64,000 nucleotides of DNA from Bacillus_BA songklensis (GTDB lineage: Bacteria; Bacillota; Bacilli; Bacillales; Bacillaceae_H). Each line of letters starts with the position of its first letter. Position 1 is the first letter of the stretch. A program made the position numbers and the translations under genes. Below are positions 25,397 to 34,066 of the stretch, in pieces. The notes beneath the pieces were generated by a model. That model did no database searches, was not told where the DNA came from, and saw only the letters and a program-made list of their open reading frames with translations. Location of the stretch: positions 124,001 to 188,000 of the forward strand of contig NZ_JBHRZT010000007.1 of the NCBI RefSeq assembly GCF_042649685.1, written 5' to 3'.

Positions 25397-25774
25397 TCAA
25401 GTATAGATAAATTCTTTCTCTCTTCTTTTCTTGTAGTGCGTGAAAAGCTTGATACAGCCGCTGTGAATAGTCTTTATAAACGGGTGATGGTCACTTGCTT
25501 TTGGATAATAAGCGCGGGAAAGCATGATTTTAATCATTTCAAGACTAGCAATTTCCCCTTCTACGGGAATCATCCCAATAAATTCAATTTCTGGTTGATA
25601 TTTATAAATTGAAGCTTCAAGATTACTCGTGACACACTCGATATAAAGAAGCTCTCCCGATTCATCAAATAGAAAGGCAAGCCCCTCTTCCTTTTTTATT
25701 CTGTGCAGCTCTTGCTTATGAAACAACTTACCCAAAACTCCCATACTTGCAAGATCGATCACTCTCTTGTCCAT
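25397..25774 (-). CDS. Hypothetical protein, 125 residues
   Basis: Starts MDKRVIDLASMGVLGK behind an AGGTGTGAGGG ribosome site. A strand-rich core (GLAFLFDESGELLYIECVT, then EIEFIGMIPVEGE) slightly recalls a GIY-YIG nuclease beginning, but the diagnostic Gly-Ile-Tyr and Arg residues are not seen, so no function is claimed. It lies 16 bases after panE on the same strand. Confidence 0.6.
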   Translation of the reverse strand: MDKRVIDLASMGVLGKLFHKQELHRIKKEEGLAFLFDESGELLYIECVTSNLEASIYKYQPEIEFIGMIPVEGEIASLEMIKIMLSRAYYPKASDHHPFIKTIHSGCIKLFTHYKKRREKEFIYT

Positions 25775-25790
25775 CTTGCCCTCACACCTT

Positions 25791-26711
25791 TTAACTCGAC
25801 ATCGTCATTTCATAGATTTTCAGATTTTGATATACCACTTCAAGAAGTGGAGTTTCCAATCCATGTTTGTTCGCCAACGTCAGTAAGTATCCTTGCAAGT
25901 GGTCCGCTTCAACCAAGTATCCTTTTTCCATGTCCCGCTGCATCGACGATTTCATTGCATACGTCATGTTTTTCATCGTTTTCATGTGTTTTTGAACAAT
26001 ATCTTCATGAATCGGAGCTTGTTCCGCTCTCATAATATTCGCTGCTTCTGTACATAATTTTTCAATGAATGACCATCCGTTTTTCACGTCGCGAATTGGA
26101 CCAATAGGAGCACGCATTAGTGTTGTGACACCTGATAAAGTTGTGATGAATAAATATTTATGCCACATATCTTGAACAATATGTTCACTCAAACGAAAGT
26201 TGGCTTTCGTATTGCGGAACGCTTCATTTATGTATGTGATGCGGGTTGTTTTCTCTCCTGAAAATTCACCGAACACCACGTCATGAATCGGACTTGTTTG
26301 CACCACTTCTCCTTTTTCATTTAGCGTCGTTTCAATAAAACATAATCCTCCGATGACTTTCTCTTTCCCGAATGCCTCTTGCAGCGTTTCTATATGCCCT
26401 ACCCCATTTAATAGCGGTAAAATGACGGTTTGTTCGCCTACATACGGCTTCAAGTCATTGATGGCAGACTGTAAATGATACGATTTCGTGGAGACGAGAA
26501 TAAGATCAAACGGCTGCGAAGGCTGCCCTGTCACAAGCGTTTGAGGATGCAAAACAACATCTCCATGGATGCTCTTAATGACTAATCCCCTCTCTCTTAA
26601 TTGCTGATTGCGCTTTTCACGAACTAAAAACGTTACATCCTCTCCTTTTTCCAACAAACGGCCTCCGAAATAGCCGCCTACCGCTCCTGCTCCCAACACT
26701 AGTATCCTCAT
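25791..26711 (-). CDS. panE: 2-dehydropantoate 2-reductase (ketopantoate reductase)
   Basis: 306 residues. The N-terminal nucleotide site is MRILVLGAGAVGGYFGGRL, and the C-terminal helical domain carries the family's catalytic Lys region (HKYLFITTLSGVTTL near 190) and SSMQRDMEKG near 255. It reduces ketopantoate to pantoate with NADPH in coenzyme A synthesis. AGGAGAGGATG precedes the ATG. Bacilli often carry several PanE paralogues, so the physiological substrate is not certain. Confidence 0.88.
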   Translation of the reverse strand: MRILVLGAGAVGGYFGGRLLEKGEDVTFLVREKRNQQLRERGLVIKSIHGDVVLHPQTLVTGQPSQPFDLILVSTKSYHLQSAINDLKPYVGEQTVILPLLNGVGHIETLQEAFGKEKVIGGLCFIETTLNEKGEVVQTSPIHDVVFGEFSGEKTTRITYINEAFRNTKANFRLSEHIVQDMWHKYLFITTLSGVTTLMRAPIGPIRDVKNGWSFIEKLCTEAANIMRAEQAPIHEDIVQKHMKTMKNMTYAMKSSMQRDMEKGYLVEADHLQGYLLTLANKHGLETPLLEVVYQNLKIYEMTMSS

Positions 26712-26880
26712 TCTTTCATCCTCTCCTTGCCCTCTTTTTTCCTTTTATTCTATCATAATTATCTAACTTTTCTTTCTTTTTTTACACACCGCTTATCGAT
26801 TCATTTACATTTTGCATTTCGTGACTATAATAAGTGATGGAATCTATTTTATATCACGGTTATCAATCTTGATTATTATC

Positions 26881-26927
26881 ATTTTCAGTTGAGGCTGAAA
26901 GCGTGCGAAAAATAGTAAAATCAACAT
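26881..26927 (+). repeat. Direct repeat flanking the GTPase gene, left copy
   Basis: ATTTTCAGTTGAGGCTGAAA then GCGTGCGAAAAATAG and CATCAACATCG. A diverged copy in the same orientation follows the gene (27938-27993). Confidence 0.5.
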
Positions 26928-26970
26928 CGCCCTTTAACAAAAACAAAGTATATGGTCAGGAGATTGTTTA

Positions 26971-27903
26971 ATGAAAAAAGTAGAAATATACATTTTATCC
27001 GGCTTTTTAGGAAGCGGGAAAACGACACTGTTGCAACAACTTTTAAAACAAGAAAAAGAGAAAAAACGCCGCATTGCCGTTGTAATGAACGAATTGGGCC
27101 AAGTTTCGATTGATTCCAATGCCATCCCCGGAGATACTCCCTTAAAAGAATTGCTAAACGGCTGTGTATGCTGTACCATCCAGGGACAACTCGAAACACA
27201 GATTCATTCCATGCTGCAAGAATATGAACTGGACGCCATCTATATCGAAACAACCGGGGTTGCCCACCCTGTAGAAGTGTTGGATGCTTGCATGTCCCCT
27301 CTATTTGCAGCGCAAATTGACATGAAGGGGATTATTACGTTAGTCGATGCGAACCGCTGGAAAGATCGAAAGCAGTTGAGCATCCGGCTTCAAACTTTAT
27401 TAGTCGAACAAATTCGCCATGCGGACTTTATTTTGATCAATAAAGTGGACATGCTAACAGAATCCGAGCAAGCATCTTTGTTATACGAAATCCAATCATT
27501 AAATGCAAATGCCGGGTGTGTATTAACAAGCCATGCCAGCATTTCACTTGAAGCGATACAGGGACGTACCTTTTCCCTAAAATCATCCCATGAAAAAACG
27601 CACGTACACCATCATCTCCATTTAAAAACGTTTGTATATGAACAAGAAAAGCCTTTTGACTTGGAACTGTTCGAAGATTGGCTTCGCCGTATGCCTGATA
27701 CTATTTATCGAATGAAGGGATATTTAACGTTCACTCACTCAAATGACTTATATATGTTCCAATATTCTTACGGAATGCCCATTTATATGAAGGAAGTCAT
27801 GAAGCTGCCGACAATTCTCGTATTAATTGGCGAAAATTTAAACCATCAACAAATTCAAGAACAACTAAAACAATTAGAAGAACAATCCGCTGATTTGTCC
27901 TAA
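26971..27903 (+). CDS. CobW/G3E-family GTPase (metal chaperone)
   Basis: 310 residues. P loop GFLGSGKTTLLQ near 10, the metal-binding CxCC motif in NGCVCCTIQGQL near 65, ETTGVAHPVEV near 90 and the NKVD guanine site near 150. A His-rich patch (KTHVHHHLHLK) near 210 and a C-terminal CobW_C domain follow. G3E GTPases hand zinc, cobalt or nickel to client proteins. Its place close to a B12 cluster is suggestive, but zinc-linked roles are more common in bacilli. A weak AT palindrome lies upstream. Confidence 0.9.
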   Translation: MKKVEIYILSGFLGSGKTTLLQQLLKQEKEKKRRIAVVMNELGQVSIDSNAIPGDTPLKELLNGCVCCTIQGQLETQIHSMLQEYELDAIYIETTGVAHPVEVLDACMSPLFAAQIDMKGIITLVDANRWKDRKQLSIRLQTLLVEQIRHADFILINKVDMLTESEQASLLYEIQSLNANAGCVLTSHASISLEAIQGRTFSLKSSHEKTHVHHHLHLKTFVYEQEKPFDLELFEDWLRRMPDTIYRMKGYLTFTHSNDLYMFQYSYGMPIYMKEVMKLPTILVLIGENLNHQQIQEQLKQLEEQSADLS

Positions 27904-27937
27904 AGCGGCGTTAAAGTTTATTGTTGATTTTCGGCTC

Positions 27938-27993
27938 ATTTTCAACTTCCTCTGAAAGTGTGCGAAATAGAAAAACACTAAACATCAACATTG
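27938..27993 (+). repeat. Direct repeat flanking the GTPase gene, right copy
   Basis: ATTTTCAACTTCCTCTGAAA, GTGTGCGAAATAG and CATCAACATTG match the copy at 26881 in order and orientation. Confidence 0.5.
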
Positions 27994-28023
27994 TTCCTGA
28001 AAACCTATCCTAACAAGCCACAA

Positions 28024-28056
28024 AAAAGAGCGTCCGATAACTTCAAGGACGCTCTT
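28024..28056 (-). terminator. Terminator of the small TnrA-linked gene
   Basis: AAGAGCGTCC and GGACGCTCTT form a perfect 10-bp stem with an 11-base loop. It overlaps the stop codon of the small gene and ends in TTTTTTG on the minus strand. Confidence 0.8.
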
Positions 28057-28201
28057 AACTATTTTGCACCTTTCTCAATAACTCATACGCATACCTGCCT
28101 GCAAGCTGTGTTAAATGTTCCCATTTTTCATCTCTCTTTACATCCAGCTCTACAATTTGCCTCGCTAATTCCAATATCTGTTGCTGATCCATTTTTTGCA
28201 T
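28055..28201 (-). CDS. Small protein divergent from tnrA
   Basis: 48 residues, MQKMDQQQILELARQIVELD then a helical chain ending LLRKVQNS. ATG 28201 stands seven bases after AAGGAG; an ATG two codons earlier is too close to it. It is transcribed away from tnrA and its promoter region has two TnrA-type boxes. In B. subtilis a small gene pair (ykzB-ykoL) divergent from tnrA is TnrA-controlled; this may be the counterpart by position, but the sequences were not compared. Confidence 0.65.
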   Translation of the reverse strand: MQKMDQQQILELARQIVELDVKRDEKWEHLTQLAGRYAYELLRKVQNS

Positions 28202-28274
28202 CTCCATACTCCTTCTCCCCTTTGACCTTTGTTGGATTTAATTTACCATCCTCATTCATGCTCCTCAATATAAA

Positions 28275-28291
28275 TGTTACTTTTCCTTACA
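28275..28291. promoter_or_regulatory. TnrA box, distal
   Basis: TGTTACTTTTCCTTACA fits the TGTNA-N7-TNACA frame with a less AT-rich centre. It lies 74 bases upstream of the small divergent gene, which it probably serves. Confidence 0.6.
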
Positions 28292-28318
28292 TCATCTTTC
28301 GCAAATATAACGTAAACA

Positions 28319-28335
28319 TGTTAGAATATTTCACA
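28319..28335. promoter_or_regulatory. TnrA box, proximal to tnrA
   Basis: TGTTAGAATATTTCACA matches the TnrA/GlnR consensus TGTNANAWWWTNTNACA at every defined position. It lies 65 bases upstream of tnrA, in keeping with known tnrA autoregulation. Confidence 0.8.
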
Positions 28336-28399
28336 CAATAAACTGATTAACATTCTGTTTTTCTATACTAAAGGAAAAGACCAAAAGAGGTGAGCACAT

Positions 28400-28729
28400 T
28401 TGACAGGAAATGATTTCTCTTACCGTGATAAAAAAGTCATGTCTATCGGGATTGTCAAAGAATTGACAGGGTTGTCAGAACGTCAAATTCGCTATTACGA
28501 AAAACGGAAACTTATTTTTCCTGATCGAACGACAACAGGCATCCGAAAATATTCCTTTTCGGATGTAGATCGCTTAATGGAGATTGCAGATAAGATTGAG
28601 GAAGGGGTACAAACTCACGAAATTCGATCCGAACTGGCCAAGCGTGATGAAAAACAAAAAACGAAAGAAGTACGAGAGCAAATGATCAAAGGTCAATTAA
28701 ACGCCCATTTTCACTATCGTAAATTGTAA
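28400..28729 (+). CDS. tnrA: Nitrogen regulator TnrA (MerR family)
   Basis: 109 residues. The MerR helix-turn-helix is IVKELTGLSERQIRYYEKRK near 20-40, and the C terminus GQLNAHFHYRKL is the short tail that binds feedback-inhibited glutamine synthetase in TnrA. The tail and the length distinguish it from GlnR. The start is TTG behind AGAGGTGAG. TnrA activates nitrogen-scavenging genes when glutamine is scarce. Confidence 0.93.
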   Translation: MTGNDFSYRDKKVMSIGIVKELTGLSERQIRYYEKRKLIFPDRTTTGIRKYSFSDVDRLMEIADKIEEGVQTHEIRSELAKRDEKQKTKEVREQMIKGQLNAHFHYRKL

Positions 28730-28911
28730 GCTATTCTTCCATCATTCCCATTTCTCCGAAACGATACATTCAAAACACTCGTGAAGCATGCTGATAGAAA
28801 GACAAACTGACACCAAACTTTTTTATAAAAACCTATTTAGCACTGATTTCTAGCCAATTCACAAAAAAGAGCCGCCATGAAGGGTTTCTCCTTCCCATGA
28901 CGCCTCAGCTC

Positions 28912-28954
28912 AAAAAGGATAACTGAAAGTTTACAGTCTTTTGTTATCCTTTTC
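28912..28954. terminator. Rho-independent terminator
   Basis: AAAGGATAAC and GTTATCCTTT arms around a loop of 19 bases, with T-rich ends. It lies between tnrA and the convergent histidine kinase gene. Confidence 0.7.
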
Positions 28955-29068
28955 TTTCTCATTAAATCCATCTATTGCTCTATCATTCTATTATTTCAAA
29001 AGACCACTACGACCGCAAGCTTATATAATCACCAAAAATGGATTTGTCCCAATATGCTACGCTTTATG

Positions 29069-30472
29069 CTATTGAGACATTTCCTCTTTCGGAAAAGAGA
29101 GCTTCACCGTTGTTCCTTTCTCTTCTCTGCTTAATATGTCAATACGACCGTTATACTTTTCCATCATTTTCTTGGCAATGGCCAACCCTAACCCACTTCC
29201 TCCTTTTTCTCTGCTGCGGGCCTTATCAACTCGGTAAAACCTCTGAAACACTTTACCGATTTCTTCTGCCGAAATCCCTATTCCCCAATCACTTACCAAC
29301 ACATCCACTTTATCCTCATCATCTGTTATTTCAACCCGAATCCACTTTTCCATCGGAGAGTATTTAATTGCATTATCAAGTACGATCATGAGAATTTGAC
29401 TAAAGTGATGTTCTGTTATTCGTATATACAGAGGAGTGCGGTAGGGATGGAAGTCAATTGTAAAATGAGGCTGAACGGCCGCTACGTTTTTGACAATTTT
29501 ACCGGCAGTTTCGTTCAGTTCAATCACTTCTTCATCCGTCACCACTCGAATGTTTTCGGCTCTTGATAACTCCAACAACTCCAACACTAAATGTTTTAGA
29601 CGATTTGTTTCGTATAATGCAGCATCAAGTGATTCCTCCAAAATGACGGGATCTTGCTTCCCCCACCTTTTTAGCAAACGGAGATGTCCTTCCAATACTG
29701 CAATCGGAGTACGAAATTCATGGGAAGCATCTTCTACAAATTGTTTCTGTTGTTCAAAAGCACCTTCGATTTCATCCATCATGCCATTGAACATGTTCGT
29801 CAACTCAGACAGTTCATCTTTTGCATCCCTTTTCTCCATTCGCTGCTGAAATCCTTTTCTTTTAATGCTCTTCATCATCCTTGTCAAGTCGTTGATTGGG
29901 GCAAGAAATTGTTTTGAAATGAGCCACCCTAACAAACTGCTGATTACGACAGCACCCATTCCAAAAAATGTCATAATCGTAAAGAAAGCGTTTGTAATTT
30001 GATCAAAACGCTCCAATTGACGGACAACTTGAATGGTTCCTTTCTTCCCTTCAATCATGACAGGCGCCCTCATAATGATGGCGTGATCATTGTCTACATA
30101 ATAATGTTGGCGCTCCCTTTTCTTTATCGCCTTGTCCCGGACATTAAAAGACGGGGAGACATCATTTGAAACGTCAGCAATTACCCTGCCAGCTTCATCC
30201 ATCACCGTAATCCTTTGATTTTTCTCGTTTAATGCCTCGATAAATGAATGACTTTTTCGTATAGACGCTTTCGTTAGGCCCGGACTTTTCTCATCATAAA
30301 AAGCAACAAGTTCCTCTAACGTCTTCCCCACCATTTTCTCTTCCTGCTTTAACATCCAATTGTACACAATATGATATTGCAAAAAGGTAAATAAGAAAAA
30401 GGAGACAAAAATAGTAACAGAAGATAAAATCATGAATTTCCATTTCAAAGATGCATTACGAAACCTTTTCAT
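29069..30472 (-). CDS. Sensor histidine kinase (YkoH/ArlS-like)
   Basis: 467 residues: membrane segment near 15-35, extracytoplasmic sensor to about 155, second segment near 160-185, HAMP domain, HisKA with DASHEFRTPIAVLEGHL near 248, then HATPase with DNAIKYSP, DWGIGI and GGSGLGLAI. The gene overlaps the response regulator by four bases (ATGA), so they form one operon. In B. subtilis the ykoGH pair lies near tnrA, which supports the YkoH assignment. The signal is unknown. Confidence 0.93.
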   Translation of the reverse strand: MKRFRNASLKWKFMILSSVTIFVSFFLFTFLQYHIVYNWMLKQEEKMVGKTLEELVAFYDEKSPGLTKASIRKSHSFIEALNEKNQRITVMDEAGRVIADVSNDVSPSFNVRDKAIKKRERQHYYVDNDHAIIMRAPVMIEGKKGTIQVVRQLERFDQITNAFFTIMTFFGMGAVVISSLLGWLISKQFLAPINDLTRMMKSIKRKGFQQRMEKRDAKDELSELTNMFNGMMDEIEGAFEQQKQFVEDASHEFRTPIAVLEGHLRLLKRWGKQDPVILEESLDAALYETNRLKHLVLELLELSRAENIRVVTDEEVIELNETAGKIVKNVAAVQPHFTIDFHPYRTPLYIRITEHHFSQILMIVLDNAIKYSPMEKWIRVEITDDEDKVDVLVSDWGIGISAEEIGKVFQRFYRVDKARSREKGGSGLGLAIAKKMMEKYNGRIDILSREEKGTTVKLSFPKEEMSQ

Positions 30473-31146
30473 TGCCGCATCACGTATCCTATTCCTCTAA
30501 CTGTTTGTATGTAGCTCTCTTCTCCAGGAGTATCTATTTTATTCCGCAAATAACGGACATACACATCTACAACGTTCGTTTCCACTTCACTCTCGTATCC
30601 CCACACTTTGTTCAACAACACTTCCCGCGTCAGTACAACATTCATATTTTCCATAAATGTGAGCAATAAGTCATACTCTCGTTTTGTTAGATTCAATACT
30701 TCTTCTCCTTTTTTGACCAAGTGGGATTCAACTTCCATTTGAATATCTTTATATGTTAATATGGACGAAGGAGAGGACGGCGAAGACGGCATTCTCCGAA
30801 AAAGCGCGCGAATACGAGCCAGTAATTCTTCGATCGCAAACGGCTTTGGCAAATAGTCATCCGCCCCGCTGTCAAGACCTGACACACGGTCCATTACACT
30901 ATCACGCGCTGTCAGCATCATAATCGGGGTCATCTTGACCGCCCGAATACGGCGGCAAACTTCTATCCCATTCAACTGCGGCAACATAATATCAAGCAAA
31001 ATCAAATCCCACTCTTCTTGAAGCGCCAACTCCAGACCGCTCCTGCCGTCATGAACGACCGATACCCCATAGCCTTCATATTTCAGCTCAAGCTCAATAA
31101 AACGCGCTAAATTTCTCTCGTCTTCAATCAACAAAATCTTCTTCAT
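30469..31146 (-). CDS. OmpR-family response regulator (YkoG/ArlR-like)
   Basis: 225 residues. The receiver domain has the acidic pair DEE near 8, phospho-acceptor Asp in LILLDIMLPQ near 52 and the switch Lys in PKPF near 100. The C-terminal winged helix ends VDVYVRYLRNKIDTPGEE and a VRGIGYVMR finish. It is encoded just upstream of, and overlapping, the kinase. Confidence 0.95.
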   Translation of the reverse strand: MKKILLIEDERNLARFIELELKYEGYGVSVVHDGRSGLELALQEEWDLILLDIMLPQLNGIEVCRRIRAVKMTPIMMLTARDSVMDRVSGLDSGADDYLPKPFAIEELLARIRALFRRMPSSPSSPSSILTYKDIQMEVESHLVKKGEEVLNLTKREYDLLLTFMENMNVVLTREVLLNKVWGYESEVETNVVDVYVRYLRNKIDTPGEESYIQTVRGIGYVMRQ

Positions 31147-31230
31147 ACAAATCCTCCCTACTCACGAGCATCTCCCTTCTTATCTTACCTTATGTTGACA
31201 AATAATCTGCATTAAAAACATCTATACGCA

Positions 31231-31276
31231 AAATAGACCTTTCTTTAAGCAGCGAACTTAACAGAAAGGTCTATTT
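31231..31276 (-). terminator. Terminator after a 40-residue membrane protein gene
   Basis: AAATAGACCTTTCT and AGAAAGGTCTATTT form a perfect 14-bp stem with an 18-base loop, about 105 bases after the stop codon at 31383 on the minus strand. Confidence 0.65.
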
Positions 31277-31382
31277 CGCAAGAAAGAGCCGATCGCCTCA
31301 TACGCAATACAATGGCGCTTCCTTCCGCAGCTTTGTCAGTTTTTGTAAATACACTATGCTTATGTTGAACTTGATTTGAGCA

Positions 31383-31505
31383 TCAGGATTCTTTGTGAAA
31401 GAACATATCGATAAATGCCTGTGTTATCTCAACGGATTGAAACAGTGCAATTGATAAAGCTGCCGCCGAGAAAAATACAAGTGGTACAAAACGAAGCCAC
31501 ATCAT
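31383..31505 (-). CDS. Small membrane protein, 40 residues
   Basis: MMWLRFVPLVFFSAAALSIA followed by a short polar tail ending HKES. One membrane span. AGGAGGG lies seven bases before the ATG at 31505, and a strong hairpin follows. The frame, ribosome site and terminator together support a real small gene. Function unknown. Confidence 0.6.
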   Translation of the reverse strand: MMWLRFVPLVFFSAAALSIALFQSVEITQAFIDMFFHKES

Positions 31506-31843
31506 GGCCAATCCCTCCTTAATGGTTCACATGAAAATTCCGACTCTAGATTTCTTATCCAACTCTTCCCAACATCCACGCATCACACTACGTCTTCCGA
31601 TTTTTGTGAACAAGCTTTTAGGAAATCATGACCCTCCCGTACGATCATTTTTGATACAATGTGTACGAATCAAAAAGCGAATGCCCTTCATCATGCCCCA
31701 TTATTTATGGATATATTCCTTCCCTTAGTAGCTGATGTGACCTCATTATAAATGAACAACTTTAAGTTTTCCTGTGAACTAGATTAAAATTTGATGAGAA
31801 ATTGGAATACTGGACATAATAAAACAAAAAGGAGTCTAGAAAC
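31506..31843. other. Intergenic region without a convincing gene
   Basis: A 74-codon plus-strand frame at 31504 starts inside the small gene's ribosome site and looks spurious. The region probably carries the promoters of the two flanking divergent small genes. Confidence 0.5.
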
Positions 31844-31978
31844 ATGTGGATTGTGACTATTTTTTACAATCGCAATGATTATAAAATGTATGAATTCGAT
31901 AATGAATATGAACTCGATGCATTTTTGCAACAGTCTCATGACGGCGCGGTATATGTAACGGAATTAATTGATTTTTGA
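31844..31978 (+). CDS. Small acidic protein, 44 residues
   Basis: MWIVTIFYNRNDYKMYEFDN, then an acidic chain ending YVTELIDF. AAAAAGGAG precedes the ATG by about ten bases. Alternating strand-like and acidic parts, rich in Tyr and Asp; no signal peptide. Not recognised as a named family. Confidence 0.6.
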   Translation: MWIVTIFYNRNDYKMYEFDNEYELDAFLQQSHDGAVYVTELIDF

Positions 31979-32206
31979 ACGACCTGCATTAACGTTTATA
32001 ACCTTTGGTTCTTTCGCGCAAAACAGGCATGTTGCACAAATGAACCAAAGCAGCAAACATCACGATCGTTCTCCAACAAAACTTTGAGCAAAACGAAGTC
32101 CTTCTACGAGTCACATACTTTCAGCCAAGACCCGGCAAAAATGATTATCGGACAGCATCCTTAAATGTTAGAATAATAGAAAAATGAATGGTAAGGGGAA
32201 ACCGCC

Positions 32207-32587
32207 ATGATTGAATCGATTCTGCAACATAAATGGCTGTTTTTAGTTTTGGGGGAAATGTTCTTTTCTGTTTGCATTATTTGTTTCTTAACACTTAGAT
32301 ATTGGTTTCATCTGAATCGTTTAAGCTTCCTGTTCATTGTTTTGCTGCTTCTAAGTGACGGTTGGCTCTTCCTGCTGGGACTACTGGATTATACGCAAAC
32401 AAGATCGGTCAGCCTTTTTCAAATCATCACTATTTTGTTTATCCTCTACGCCTTAACAATCGAAAAGACCCGTCATGAAAATCCAGCAAAATCAGAGGAT
32501 TCCGTGACGGGTCCTTTCAGTAAAGATCAACTTTTGTCATTGATTAGAGACTCATGGGGACAGCCTCTTCTATCATGCACCAAGTGA
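32207..32587 (+). CDS. Small membrane protein with hairpin in its 3' coding end
   Basis: 126 residues. About three hydrophobic segments in residues 8-85, then a charged tail. AAGGGGA precedes the ATG. Within the 3' part a strong inverted repeat (32467-32513) is followed by CTTTC, so the transcript may end inside the frame or the tail may be a recent extension. The last 15 bases overlap the convergent rarD gene. Function unknown. Confidence 0.6.
   Translation: MIESILQHKWLFLVLGEMFFSVCIICFLTLRYWFHLNRLSFLFIVLLLLSDGWLFLLGLLDYTQTRSVSLFQIITILFILYALTIEKTRHENPAKSEDSVTGPFSKDQLLSLIRDSWGQPLLSCTK
32467..32513 (+). terminator. Hairpin inside the 3' end of the membrane protein gene
   Basis: GACCCGTCATG and CGTGACGGGTC arms pair with one mismatch, and the loop contains a further AATCC/GGATT stem. 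A short pyrimidine run follows. It may be an attenuating terminator or stabilise the mRNA. Confidence 0.45.
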
Positions 32588-33502
32588 ACGGCTTTTTCTT
32601 AATTTCGGCTGATGGTTCATCATAAATTTCGTCTTTGCCAACGAAAAAATGATGGATCCGGTCCAAATAAACGAGAACGCCAGCATATGCACTTTCGAGA
32701 AGTGCTCATGGAACACAAACACTCCTAATATAAGCGTAATCGTTGGAGCAATATATTGCAAAATGCCGACCATGGAAAGCGGAATAAGCTTTGCCCCTTT
32801 CGCGAAATAGAGGAGCGGTACAGCTGTCGCAACACCGGCACCAATCAATAACGCATGATTCAGAAGGGATGCCGTCCCAAAACCGGCCTCTCCTTTTACG
32901 AACAATAAGACAAGATACGCAACCGCAAGCGGTGTAACCATTAACGTTTCAAACGTTAAGCCCATGGTAGAATCCATCGGAATCATTTTTTTCGCAAGTC
33001 CATACAGCCCAAAGCTTAACGCAAGTATAAGGGCAATCCACGGAAACTTTCCGTAATGACCCGTTAAAAACAAAACCCCCGCAGCTGCTGATACAACTGA
33101 AATAATTTGCCATGAGTTCAACTTTTCTTTCAACACGATGATGCCAAGCAAAATGCTGACCAAAGGATTAATATAATAACCGAGGCTCGCTTCAATAACA
33201 TGACCATGGTTGACCGCCCATATGTAAACAAACCAGTTAATACTAATGAGCAGTGAAGCGGCTGCCAATGAAAAGAACGATTTAGGCGACCTCATTAGCT
33301 TTTTAAACTCACGCAGGGACTCTCCGATACGTCTTCCTGCCGCCAATAAAATCATCATAAAAATAAATGACCAAAAGACGCGATGCGCCAAAATTTCCTC
33401 TGACGGAACCTGATCTAACAGCTTCCAATAAAGAGGAAGCACTCCCCACATCAAATAGGCGCCCGCAGCATAGACAATTCCTGTTGTTTGATTTTGCTGC
33501 AA
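32573..33502 (-). CDS. rarD: RarD-type EamA-family permease
   Basis: 309 residues with ten hydrophobic segments. The family hallmark GAYLMWGVLPLYWKLL near 13 and SINWFVYIWAVNHGHVIEAS near 85 are clear, as is a GILQYIAPTI stretch near 245. RarD proteins are poorly characterised transporters. Divergent from the small gene at 33646. Confidence 0.92.
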   Translation of the reverse strand: MQQNQTTGIVYAAGAYLMWGVLPLYWKLLDQVPSEEILAHRVFWSFIFMMILLAAGRRIGESLREFKKLMRSPKSFFSLAAASLLISINWFVYIWAVNHGHVIEASLGYYINPLVSILLGIIVLKEKLNSWQIISVVSAAAGVLFLTGHYGKFPWIALILALSFGLYGLAKKMIPMDSTMGLTFETLMVTPLAVAYLVLLFVKGEAGFGTASLLNHALLIGAGVATAVPLLYFAKGAKLIPLSMVGILQYIAPTITLILGVFVFHEHFSKVHMLAFSFIWTGSIIFSLAKTKFMMNHQPKLRKSRSLGA

Positions 33503-33645
33503 TCTATTCGCCTCTCCTTTCCCTACGAATTGACACTATTCATGATTATAGTCCCTTTCCTCTTGTTTTTACAATCTTTTTGTTCCGAATTTCGAAACAT
33601 ATTTTTGGCAAAATCAGAAAAGCTAAGAAGAAAGGAGGGAAATTC

Positions 33646-33897
33646 ATGCAAGGCTCCATTTTACGCGGGGACGTAGACGCTAGTACACATCAATTTACGA
33701 TTACAGAAGTGAAGCACGTTCCGACCCAATCTTCTTTATCCCTTGAAAAGGCGAATTCTCTTTATCGTCGGATTGAACAGCAAGATATGCATGAAGGTAT
33801 GATGATTACCGTGAATGATGGATGGCCCATCTTTTTAACAAGCAGTGAAGTCCAGCTGCTCAAGCAGGATTTACAGTCCATTTTGCAGCAATTATAA
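33646..33897 (+). CDS. Hypothetical protein, 83 residues
   Basis: Starts MQGSILRGDVDASTHQFTIT behind a strong AAAGGAGGG. A longer frame extends upstream but lacks a ribosome site. The chain has strand-like and helical parts and ends LKQDLQSILQQL. No domain is recognised; a terminator follows. Confidence 0.7.
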   Translation: MQGSILRGDVDASTHQFTITEVKHVPTQSSLSLEKANSLYRRIEQQDMHEGMMITVNDGWPIFLTSSEVQLLKQDLQSILQQL

Positions 33898-34007
33898 AAG
33901 GGGATGACTCAATAAGCTCAACAAGAGGATAATCCTTTTTTAAAACTGAAATGAACCGTCAATGAGATCCTTGATTTTGCTGGATTTGTCATAACGGTTC
34001 ATTTTCA

Positions 34008-34060
34008 AGAGGCTGACTTAGGAACCATGTTCTTTACGCTTCCTAAATCAGCCTCTTTTT
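34008..34060. terminator. Terminator at the end of the cobalamin operon
   Basis: AAGAGGCTGA-TTAGGAA pairs with TTCCTAA-TCAGCCTCTT, T runs on both sides. It separates the convergent 83-residue protein gene and the B12 operon. Confidence 0.8.
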
Positions 34061-34066
34061 CATACA

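Noticed and set aside
26860..26890. Fur or Zur box upstream of the CobW-family GTPase
   Set aside because: TTGATTATTATCA recalls a half-site, but the opposite half matches in only about four of seven positions.
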